11,117 bases of DNA. Origin: DASYAE01 sp036501535. Its GTDB lineage: Bacteria > Actinomycetota > Actinomycetes > Streptomycetales > Catenulisporaceae. Position 1 is the stretch's first letter, and each line of letters starts with the position of its first letter. Under the pieces are notes generated by a model. That model was not told the origin of the DNA and searched no databases. It saw only the letters and a list, made by a program, of their open reading frames with translations. Shown piece by piece: positions 5,831-11,117 of this stretch. Position numbers and translations under genes: made by a program. The stretch spans positions 1 to 11,117 of the forward strand of contig DASYAE010000270.1 of assembly GCA_036501535.1 (NCBI GenBank). Reading direction: 5' to 3'.

Positions 5831-6927
5831 GCTCGGAACAGCCGCGCGGTGCGCAGGGAGTCGGGCCGCGCTGGAGCGGGGACGGCTGGAATCCGGCGCC
5901 GCTGCCTACGGCGGACGAGAACGGCAGCAACGTCGATACCGGCGATGGCGGCGTTAGCGGCCATAACGGCAACGGGAGCGGTAGCGACGTCGGCGGCAGG
6001 CAGTCCGCGCCGGATGTGACGGCGCGTCAGGCAGAGCCGCCTGCAACGGCCACGACGGCCCCTGCGGCGCCGGCGGCTTCGAGGGCGGGGGCGTCCGGCA
6101 CGACGAGGCCGGGCGGGGCGGCCGGGCCGGTCACCCGGATCACCTTCCGCGAGGCGCTCGACTCGGAGTGGGCCAAGATCCGCACCGTCCGCAGCACCTA
6201 TTGGACGCTGATCATCGCGGTGCTGGTCTCGGTCGGGCTGTCCGTGGTGATCACGGCCGCGACGGTCGCCACCTGGAACTCGCTGAGCGAGTCGACGAAG
6301 CGCTCGATCAGCGTCTCCTACACGCTGGCCGGGGTGAACTTCGGCGTGCTGGTCATCGGCGTGCTCGGCGTGCTGGTGATCTCCAGCGAGTACTCCTCCG
6401 GGATGATCCGCACCTCGCTGACCGCGCTGCCGCGCCGCGTCCCCCTGCTGGCGGCCAAGGCGACCGTGCTCGCCGTGCTGTGCCTGGTGATCGGCCTGGT
6501 CATCACGTTCGCCTCGTACTTCCTGAACGCGCCGTTCTATGGCGGCAAGGGCGTGAGCATCCCGCTCGGCCATACGGCGAACCTGCGCGCGGTGTTAGCC
6601 GCGGCGGTCTACCTTGTGCTGGTTGCGCTGATGGGCTTCGCCTTCGGCGCGATCCTGCGGCACACGGCCGGGGCGATCACGGTCACCGTCGGGGTGATGT
6701 TCGTGCTGCCGATCATCACCGCGTTCCTGCCGGGCAGCGTCGGCAAGTTCGTCAACAAGGTGATGCCGTCGAACGCGGGCTCGTCGATGATGTCCACGGC
6801 GCAAGACGCCTCGAGCACGGACACGAGCACGCATCTGACGCCGCTCAGCGGCTTCCTGGTGCTCGCCTGCACGGTCGCGGTGCTGTGCGCGATCGCGTTC
6901 GCCCTGTTCGAGAAGCGGGACGCCTAA
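5827..6927 (+). CDS. ABC-2 family permease with long disordered N-terminus, module 2
   Basis: This 366-aa membrane subunit partners the module 2 ATPase. Residues 1 to about 100 are low complexity (Gly, Ala, Ser, Asn, Pro, Thr) and predicted cytoplasmic; module 1 has only about 40 residues there. The family motif EWAKIRTVRST then leads into six hydrophobic segments, including WTLIIAVLVSVGLSVVIT, FGVLVIGVLGVLVISSEYSSG, VLAVLCLVIGLVITFASYF, VYLVLVALMGFAFGAILRH, TVTVGVMFVLPIITAFLPG and LVLACTVAVLCAIAFALF. It shares RHTAGAIT and a terminal RDA with module 1. Translation is coupled to the ATPase (GTGA overlap). Codon 257 is TTA (6595-6597), a rare Leu codon in high-GC actinomycetes. Its stop is 7 nt from the stop of the convergent minus-strand gene, with no obvious terminator between them. 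Confidence 0.9.
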   Translation: MSSEQPRGAQGVGPRWSGDGWNPAPLPTADENGSNVDTGDGGVSGHNGNGSGSDVGGRQSAPDVTARQAEPPATATTAPAAPAASRAGASGTTRPGGAAGPVTRITFREALDSEWAKIRTVRSTYWTLIIAVLVSVGLSVVITAATVATWNSLSESTKRSISVSYTLAGVNFGVLVIGVLGVLVISSEYSSGMIRTSLTALPRRVPLLAAKATVLAVLCLVIGLVITFASYFLNAPFYGGKGVSIPLGHTANLRAVLAAAVYLVLVALMGFAFGAILRHTAGAITVTVGVMFVLPIITAFLPGSVGKFVNKVMPSNAGSSMMSTAQDASSTDTSTHLTPLSGFLVLACTVAVLCAIAFALFEKRDA

Positions 6928-6934
6928 CTATCCT

Positions 6935-7279
6935 TCAGCGGCGGCGCAGCCGGGCGTTCCAGCAGGGGGTGTGCCAGTGCCGGCGGTCCTCCAGGCCGCC
7001 GCCGCTCCAGCCGGGGCCCGCGCGGCCGGGGCCGCCGCGGTCGGTCGGCCAGGCGACCACGTGCGGCGAGCCGGGCCTGATCTCCTGGCCGCAGCCGGGG
7101 CAGCGGTAGGTCTTCGCGGACGCGGCGCCGGTGACCGAGCGCACGATCCAGTCGCCGTCGGCCGCGGACTCGATCCGCTGATGGCCGAAGGACTGCTCGA
7201 TGTCGCGCGGCTCGCCGCGGCGGTCCCGGTCCCAGTCGCCGCCGCGGCCGCCGCGCGGGTCGTTGCGCCGCGGACTCAC
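6935..7279 (-). CDS. Conserved actinobacterial protein with CxxC/HxHxxC zinc-type motif
   Basis: This 114-aa soluble basic protein is of unknown function; homologs in Streptomyces are, from memory, often labelled ATP/GTP-binding, for which I see no P-loop. The N-terminal 28 residues are Arg/Gly/Asp-rich and probably disordered. The core has DWIVRSVTGAASAKTYRC, then CPGC (Cys60, Cys63), HVVAWP, a Gly/Pro stretch and RRHWHTPCW (His101, His103, Cys106), which together look like one zinc-binding site. I chose the GTG at 7279 because remembered homologs begin MSPRRN. A GTG at 7354 would add 25 residues, and the ribosome-binding site is weak for both. It is probably cotranscribed with the dehydrogenase gene that ends 123 nt upstream. 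Confidence 0.8.
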   Translation of the reverse strand: MSPRRNDPRGGRGGDWDRDRRGEPRDIEQSFGHQRIESAADGDWIVRSVTGAASAKTYRCPGCGQEIRPGSPHVVAWPTDRGGPGRAGPGWSGGGLEDRRHWHTPCWNARLRRR

Positions 7280-7366
7280 CTCATCAGGGTATCGATGCCG
7301 GATCGCGCGACCGGCCGACGCAGCCCGATCGGATGATGTGTCAGGACGACCCACTCATCCAGTCAG

Positions 7367-7406
7367 CCTTACTCAGCTTCAGCCAGTTTCACTCAGTTTC
7401 ACTCAG
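7367..7406. repeat. Four 10-bp tandem units across the dehydrogenase stop codon
   Basis: Plus-strand units are CCTTACTCAG, CTTCAGCCAG, TTTCACTCAG and TTTCACTCAG; the last two are identical and the first two diverged. On the coding (minus) strand the unit reads CTGAGTGAAA. It begins inside the last codons of the dehydrogenase gene (TGA at 7405-7403) and continues into the spacer before the zinc-motif gene. Confidence 0.75.
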
Positions 7407-9181
7407 TGTGCGTAGTCGCCGAAGCCCTTGCCGGTCTTGCGACCCAGGTATCCCGCGGTGACGAGGTGCTCGAGCAGCGGAGCCGGCGCAAAGCCGGGCT
7501 CGCGGAACTCCAGGTAAAGCACCCGCTCGATGGCCAGCGCGACGTCGAGGCCCACCACGTCGAGCAACTCGAACGGCCCCATCGGATAACCGCAGCCGAG
7601 CTTCATCGCGGTGTCGATGCCGTCCGCCGTCGCGTAGTGCGCCTCGAGCATCCGCACCGCGTCGTTCAGATAGGGGAAGAGCAGGGCGTTGACGATGAAG
7701 CCGGCCCGGTCGCCGCAGTCCACCGCATGCTTGCCCATCCGCTCGCAGACCGCGCGCGCCGTCGCCAGCGCCTCCTCGCCGGTGGCCACCGTGTGCACGA
7801 CCTCGGCCAGCTTCATCACCGGCGCCGGGTTGAAGAAGTGCACGCCGACCACGTCCTGCGGCCGGGAGGTCGCCATCGCGCACTCGATCACCGGCAGGCT
7901 GGAGGTCGTGGTGGCCAGCACCGCGCCCGGCTTGCAGACCGAGTCGAGCTCGCGGAACAGCTCCAGCTTCACCCCGAGCTGCTCGACCACCGCCTCGATC
8001 ACCAGGTCACAGTCCGCTGCGTCGGCGACCGAGGCGGAGCTGACCAGGTTCGCCAGCGCCTCGTCGTGCTGAGCCTGCGTCAGCCTGCCCTTCTCCAGCC
8101 CCCGGCCGAGCGACTTCGCGATCGCCGCGCGCGAGGCCTGCGCCTTCTGCTCACTGCGCGCGATCTGCACGGTCGCGTAACCGGCCTTGGCCGCCACCTC
8201 GGCGATGCCGTTGGCCATCGTGCCCGAGCCGATCACCGCGATCCGGGAGACCGCGCGGGCGCCCTCGATCGCCGAATCCTCATTCGGGGTGAGCGCATCG
8301 GGCACTACGGCGGGCACATCGCGCTGCTCGTAGGTGTAGAACCCGCGCCCGGACTTGCGGCCGAGCAGCCCGGCGGTCTTCATCTGCTTGAAGATCGGGG
8401 CCGGGGCGTGCAGCCGGTTGCGCGACTGCTTGTACATCGTGTCCAGGATCTCGTAGGCCGTGTCCAGCCCGATCAGGTCGAGCAGCGCCAGCGGCCCCAT
8501 CGGCAGCCCGCAGCCGAGCCGCATCGCCGCATCGATGTCCTCGCGGGTGGCGTATTTGGCCTCGAACATCGAGGCGGCGTGGTTGAGGTAGCCGAACAGC
8601 AGGGCGTTGGCGATGAAGCCGGCCTTGTCCCCGATGGTGACCGGCGACTTGCCCAGCCGCCGGGCCAGCTGCTCGACGTCGGCCAGCACGTCCGGGTCGG
8701 TCACCACCGTGCGCACCACCTCGACCAGCTTCATCACCGGCGCCGGGTTGAAGAAGTGCAGGCCGACCACCCGGGCCGGCCGCGAGGTGGCCACCGAGAT
8801 CTCGGTGACCGAGAGGGACGAGGTGTTGGTGCAGAAGACCGTGTCGGCCGAGCAGATCCCGTCGAGCCGCTGGAACAGGTCGCGCTTGAGCTCGAGCCGC
8901 TCCGGGATCGCCTCGAACACCATCGCCGCATCACCCAGTCGGCCGAGGTCCGTGGTGTACGTGATCCGGTCGATCAGCGCGGCGGCGCCCTCGGCGGAGA
9001 GCTTGCCGCGGCCGACCGCGCGCCGGGTGGAATGCGCGACGTGCGCGCGGCCGCGGTTGAGCGCGTCGTCGTCGATCTCGACGGCGATCACCCGCAGCCC
9101 GTTGCGGGCCATGACCTCGGCGATGCCGGCGCCCATCGTGCCGAGTCCGACGACGCCGACGGTGTCGATGTCACGCGCCAT
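7403..9181 (-). CDS. Fused double 3-hydroxyacyl-CoA (3-hydroxybutyryl-CoA) dehydrogenase
   Basis: This 592-aa soluble NAD(P)-dependent enzyme oxidises 3-hydroxyacyl-CoA to 3-ketoacyl-CoA in fatty-acid or butyrate/PHB metabolism, or works in reverse. It holds two complete dehydrogenase units in tandem. Unit 1 (about 1-285) has the Rossmann motif GLGTMG (12-17), NTSSL, HFFNPAPVM with His142 and Glu154 as the catalytic dyad, and a helical C-terminal domain (CGLPMGPLALLDLIGLD). Unit 2 (about 312-592) repeats this with GSGTMA (318-323), TTSSL, His448/Glu460 and CGYPMGPFELLDVVGLD. Both dyads are intact. The third Rossmann glycine is Ala in unit 2. The length and layout match the approximately 593-aa hbdA-type enzyme of Streptomyces (SCO5385, from memory). 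The ATG has a good AGGGAG ribosome-binding site 7 nt upstream. No enoyl-CoA hydratase domain is fused, unlike FadB. Chain-length preference cannot be read. Confidence 0.93.
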   Translation of the reverse strand: MARDIDTVGVVGLGTMGAGIAEVMARNGLRVIAVEIDDDALNRGRAHVAHSTRRAVGRGKLSAEGAAALIDRITYTTDLGRLGDAAMVFEAIPERLELKRDLFQRLDGICSADTVFCTNTSSLSVTEISVATSRPARVVGLHFFNPAPVMKLVEVVRTVVTDPDVLADVEQLARRLGKSPVTIGDKAGFIANALLFGYLNHAASMFEAKYATREDIDAAMRLGCGLPMGPLALLDLIGLDTAYEILDTMYKQSRNRLHAPAPIFKQMKTAGLLGRKSGRGFYTYEQRDVPAVVPDALTPNEDSAIEGARAVSRIAVIGSGTMANGIAEVAAKAGYATVQIARSEQKAQASRAAIAKSLGRGLEKGRLTQAQHDEALANLVSSASVADAADCDLVIEAVVEQLGVKLELFRELDSVCKPGAVLATTTSSLPVIECAMATSRPQDVVGVHFFNPAPVMKLAEVVHTVATGEEALATARAVCERMGKHAVDCGDRAGFIVNALLFPYLNDAVRMLEAHYATADGIDTAMKLGCGYPMGPFELLDVVGLDVALAIERVLYLEFREPGFAPAPLLEHLVTAGYLGRKTGKGFGDYAH

Positions 9182-9705
9182 TGCAAAGCTCCCTAAGGTC
9201 TGTCGAAGTCGCCGGCTCGGCCGGCGCGGGCTCCGTGCGGTCCGCGCAGCCTTCGTCGCTCGGCGCTAGTTACTACCGAGTATCCCCAGCGCGACCGGGT
9301 TCCGCCAGGGGCCGGTCGGCTGTGAGACCGGTCACCCTGACAGGGGCACGGGGCCGGAGCCTCCCCAAGACAGGCCAGCGCAACGGCCAGCAGAGCAATC
9401 GGCAAAACAGCCGACAAAGCCGGACGGCCCCGGGTCGGTCGCGTGGGCGTCTCAAACCGCCGCGCGCCTCCCGGGGCCGTCCGGCCCGCCGTGTCCGTCG
9501 CCGTCGCCATACCGGCGGTTCTTCCCCGCGGGACGCCCTCCACTGCGCCCGCGACCGCCGAAACGGTGGCTGCCCACCGCCGGCTCCGACTCAAGACACG
9601 GCCTGGTGACTAACACAAGCTGCCTACTACCGATTACGACCCGATCGACCACTCCTTCCCATTGCTTCACTCCGCTCTTCTGATCGGCATCCGGCGCGTC
9701 GCCAG
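9182..9705. other. Non-coding gap upstream of the dehydrogenase gene
   Basis: About 520 bp carry no convincing gene. Readable frames have poor codon bias, including a minus-strand frame (9193-9594) with one hydrophobic stretch (LSAVLPIALLAVALACLG) but no good start. A 7-bp hairpin, CGCCGGC-TCG-GCCGGCG (9210-9226), lies in the dehydrogenase leader, 29 nt before the ATG. A short palindrome, TACT-ACCG-AGTA (9271-9282), lies about 90 nt before the ATG, where a repressor could act, and the 9-mer TACTACCGA recurs at 9625-9633. The segment should contain the dehydrogenase promoter, but I cannot place a confident -10/-35 pair. Confidence 0.5.
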
Positions 9706-10110
9706 CTAGCAGTCGCGCAGCTCCGGTGCCTGATTGAGCAGTTGCTCGCGCGGTGAGACGAACCTGCGATACGCGCCGGACTCCATGCCCTGCTGGCCCT
9801 CCGCAGCCGGGAAGACCGCGACCCGGTGGCAGTTCTGGAACGCCAGCTTCACGCCGAAGGTGCGCTCGAGGCAGCCGCGGATGGAATCCGAGGCGAGCGC
9901 CCGCAGCAGCTGCCCGCGCTGCTGCTCGGTGTCCGGCGGCGTGGTGTTGTCCGCGAACGGGCCGCCCTCCACCAGGAGCCGGGTGGACAGCCGGCTCACC
10001 AACTCCCAGGCGTACGGCAGCGAGCCGCGGATGCAACGGGCGAACTCCTCGTCGCCGACGTCGCCCTGCTCTGCCGCGGCCAGCAGTTCTGCCGAGACGT
10101 CTAAGGACAC
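9706..10110 (-). CDS. SCO5389-family conserved protein of unknown function
   Basis: This 134-aa soluble protein is conserved in Streptomyces and relatives beside nucS. No function is known to me and no enzymatic motif is visible. Conserved-looking segments are SLPYAWELVSRL (30-41), FADNTTPP (52-59), RGQLLRALASDSIRG (65-79) and FQNCHRVAVFP (91-101), with the family-like C-terminus EQLLNQAPELRDC. The start is the GTG at 10110, preceded by a near-perfect Shine-Dalgarno AAGGAGGT (10121-10114) at short spacing; a longer reading from 10206 has no such site. Codon 3 is TTA (10104-10102), placing a bldA-type control point at the very start of translation. It is divergent from nucS with 281 bp between them, so the two may share regulation. 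Link to mismatch repair is inference from position only. Confidence 0.82.
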   Translation of the reverse strand: MSLDVSAELLAAAEQGDVGDEEFARCIRGSLPYAWELVSRLSTRLLVEGGPFADNTTPPDTEQQRGQLLRALASDSIRGCLERTFGVKLAFQNCHRVAVFPAAEGQQGMESGAYRRFVSPREQLLNQAPELRDC

Positions 10111-10290
10111 GTGACCTCCTTCCCTCACCGTTGCCCTGGTGGCCGCCGAAGCGATCAAACTCCTGATTCCGGGACCGGCTCCGGCCGCCGCGCTCCGCCT
10201 CAACACCTAACGTGGCCGGGTGGCGGGCGCTTCACACCTATCGGTATGCCCTATCCGGAATCCCGTGTCACCAGACGACGGGTGGTCGGT

Positions 10291-10329
10291 CGGCTCACAG
10301 AGCGGACCTCGGTCGCCATGCGTGAGCCG
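10291..10329. promoter_or_regulatory. Inverted repeat in the SCO5389-family/nucS divergent region
   Basis: CGGCTCAC (10291-10298) and GTGAGCCG (10322-10329) form an 8-bp perfect inverted repeat. The 23 nt between them can pair further (GCGGACC with GGTCGC, one bulge). It could be an operator for one or both divergent genes, or a hairpin in an upstream transcript. Nothing else recognisable lies in 10111-10391 apart from the ribosome-binding site at 10114-10121. Confidence 0.35.
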
Positions 10330-10379
10330 CGCGCGCCCCCGCCCCGCGATAGGCGGCTCGGCCGATCGGCGGCAGGCAT

Positions 10380-10385
10380 TAGGGT
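10380..10385 (+). promoter_or_regulatory. Candidate -10 box for a leaderless nucS transcript
   Basis: TAGGGT at 10380-10385 is 6 nt before the A of the nucS ATG, the spacing expected if transcription starts at the start codon. No strong Shine-Dalgarno precedes the ATG, which fits leaderless translation, common in actinobacteria. No consensus -35 is visible. Confidence 0.3.
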
Positions 10386-10391
10386 GCAGGC

Positions 10392-11117
10392 ATGCGCCTA
10401 GTCATCGCCCGGTGCAGTGTCGACTATGCAGGTCGACTCACCGCCTATCTGCCGCCGGCCAAACGTCTGCTCATCGTCAAGGCCGACGGCAGCGTCCTGG
10501 TACACAGCGACGGCGGCTCGTACAAGCCGCTGAACTGGATGTCGCCGCCGTGCACGCTCAAGGAGCAGGACGCGCTGTGGACGGTCACCAACAAGGCCGG
10601 CGAGCAGCTGATCATCACCCTGGAAGAGGTCTTCCACGATTCCGCCCACAACCTCGGCGTCGACCCGGGGCTGCAGAAGGACGGAGTCGAGTCGCACCTG
10701 CAGAAGCTGCTGGCCGAGCAGATCGAGACGCTGGGCACCGGCTGGACCCTGATCCGGCGCGAGTACCCGACCGCGATCGGCCCGGTGGACATCCTGTGCC
10801 GGGACGAGGCGGGCGCCACGGTCGCGGTCGAGATCAAGCGGCGCGGCGAGATGGACGGGTCCGATTTCCACGAAGGTACCGCTTCCAGCACCAAGCCTAG
10901 GCACTGGGCGGTCGAGGTCAAGCGGAAGGCCACGATCGACGCTGTTGAGCAGCTCAGCCGGTACGTGGAACTCCTGAACCGTGATCCGTTACTCAGGCCC
11001 GTGGGTGGCGTTCTTGCTGCTCAGAGCATTGCGCCCCAGGCTCGTGTTCTTGCCGAAGATCGCGGGTTCCGGTGCGTCGTCGTTGACTACGACCTTCTCC
11101 GTGGGATCGACAACGTC
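10392..11117 (+). CDS. nucS: NucS/EndoMS mismatch-specific endonuclease, C-terminus beyond window
   Basis: The first 242 codons are present and the frame is open to the window edge. NucS cuts both strands at mismatches and provides non-canonical mismatch repair in actinobacteria lacking MutS/MutL, acting with the sliding clamp. The N-terminal DNA-binding half is clear: MRLVIARCSVDYAGRL, VKADGSV, SYKPLNWMSPP and LGVDPGLQKDGVE. The PD-(D/E)xK nuclease core is REYPTAIGPVDILCRD (Asp133), then AVEIKRR (Glu147, Lys149). In homologs I remember, the chain runs directly from this motif through EIDG into VEQLTRYLELLNRD. Here about 28 residues (SDFHEGTASSTKPRHW plus a second AVEVKR, Glu175/Lys177) intervene before DAVEQLSRY. 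After about codon 184 the codon use shifts to many A/T endings, including TTA at codon 200. The C-terminal clamp-binding tail would lie past the window. The family is certain; whether this form is active is not. Confidence 0.92.
   Translation, partial: MRLVIARCSVDYAGRLTAYLPPAKRLLIVKADGSVLVHSDGGSYKPLNWMSPPCTLKEQDALWTVTNKAGEQLIITLEEVFHDSAHNLGVDPGLQKDGVESHLQKLLAEQIETLGTGWTLIRREYPTAIGPVDILCRDEAGATVAVEIKRRGEMDGSDFHEGTASSTKPRHWAVEVKRKATIDAVEQLSRYVELLNRDPLLRPVGGVLAAQSIAPQARVLAEDRGFRCVVVDYDLLRGIDNV
10824..10841 (+). repeat. In-frame direct repeat within nucS, copy 1
   Basis: These 18 bases encode AVEIKR (residues 145-150), the catalytic E-x-K motif. They match 10908-10925 at 17 of 18 positions, with a spacing of 84 bp (28 codons), so the frame is kept. 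Confidence 0.85.
10908..10925 (+). repeat. In-frame direct repeat within nucS, copy 2
   Basis: These bases encode AVEVKR (residues 173-178). The single difference from copy 1 changes Ile to Val. From here on the protein continues like the normal NucS C-terminal half (IDAVEQLSRYVELLNRD). Confidence 0.85.

Noticed and set aside
7406..9196. Long open plus-strand frame opposite the dehydrogenase gene
   Set aside because: Its composition (Arg, His, Gln, Val rich) is typical of an antisense shadow of a GC-rich gene. The minus-strand protein has all its family motifs.
9193..9594. Possible 133-aa minus-strand membrane protein between the dehydrogenase and SCO5389-family genes
   Set aside because: It has one hydrophobic stretch, but a TTG start without a good ribosome-binding site, weak codon bias and no recognised family. 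It is mentioned under the gap rather than called.
9181..9609. Plus-strand 142-aa frame in the same gap
   Set aside because: It is Arg/Ser/Gly-rich with no domain and begins inside the opposite gene's start region. It is better explained by GC-rich non-coding DNA.
10220..10900. Plus-strand frame overlapping the start of nucS in another phase
   Set aside because: The NucS protein is read from 10392 in a different frame with unmistakable motifs; this one is an out-of-frame shadow.
10842..10907. Insert in nucS as an intein, group I intron or insertion sequence
   Set aside because: It is far too short, has no splice or transposase signals and no target-site structure beyond the E-x-K repeat. Recombination or local duplication explains it better.

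Overview
The window is chromosomal DNA from a high-GC actinomycete. Its genes use almost only G/C-ending codons, several start with GTG, and a c-di-AMP riboswitch precedes an Rpf/LysM muralytic enzyme, a pairing known from Streptomyces. The right half (zinc-motif protein, fused double 3-hydroxyacyl-CoA dehydrogenase, SCO5389-family protein, NucS) resembles, from memory, the block around SCO5385 to SCO5389 of Streptomyces coelicolor. The genus cannot be fixed from sequence alone, but order Streptomycetales or a relative such as Catenulisporales fits.

Layout: 1-23 is a terminator hairpin. 70-780 (minus) encodes a secreted resuscitation-promoting-factor-like transglycosylase with a Ser-rich linker and a LysM domain. 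Its leader (about 802-991) is a ydaO-type c-di-AMP riboswitch with a plausible promoter just upstream. Divergent to it, 1452-2828 (plus) encodes serine hydroxymethyltransferase; the shared region holds a nested inverted repeat (1188-1240) and a perfect palindrome (1306-1321). Next come two consecutive ABC-2 exporter modules on the plus strand: ATPase 2950-3885 with permease 3882-4748, and ATPase 4835-5830 with permease 5827-6927. They arose by duplication: the ATPases align without gaps through their cores, and each pair overlaps by the same 4 nt. A strong 38-nt hairpin (4788-4825) sits between the modules.

The minus-strand block begins 7 nt past the second permease: a small zinc-motif protein (6935-7279), four 10-bp tandem units (7367-7406), the 592-aa double hydroxyacyl-CoA dehydrogenase (7403-9181), a gap of about 520 bp, and the SCO5389-family protein (9706-10110). 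Divergent from the last is nucS (10392 to beyond the window end), the mismatch-specific endonuclease of actinobacterial non-canonical mismatch repair.

The main oddity is in nucS. Its catalytic E-x-K motif occurs twice, 28 codons apart, separated by an insert I do not recall from other NucS proteins, and codon use changes sharply after it. TTA leucine codons, rare in such genomes and read by bldA tRNA in Streptomyces, occur in three genes: the second permease, the SCO5389-family gene (codon 3) and nucS. No CRISPR array, tRNA, rRNA, transposase or phage gene was seen.
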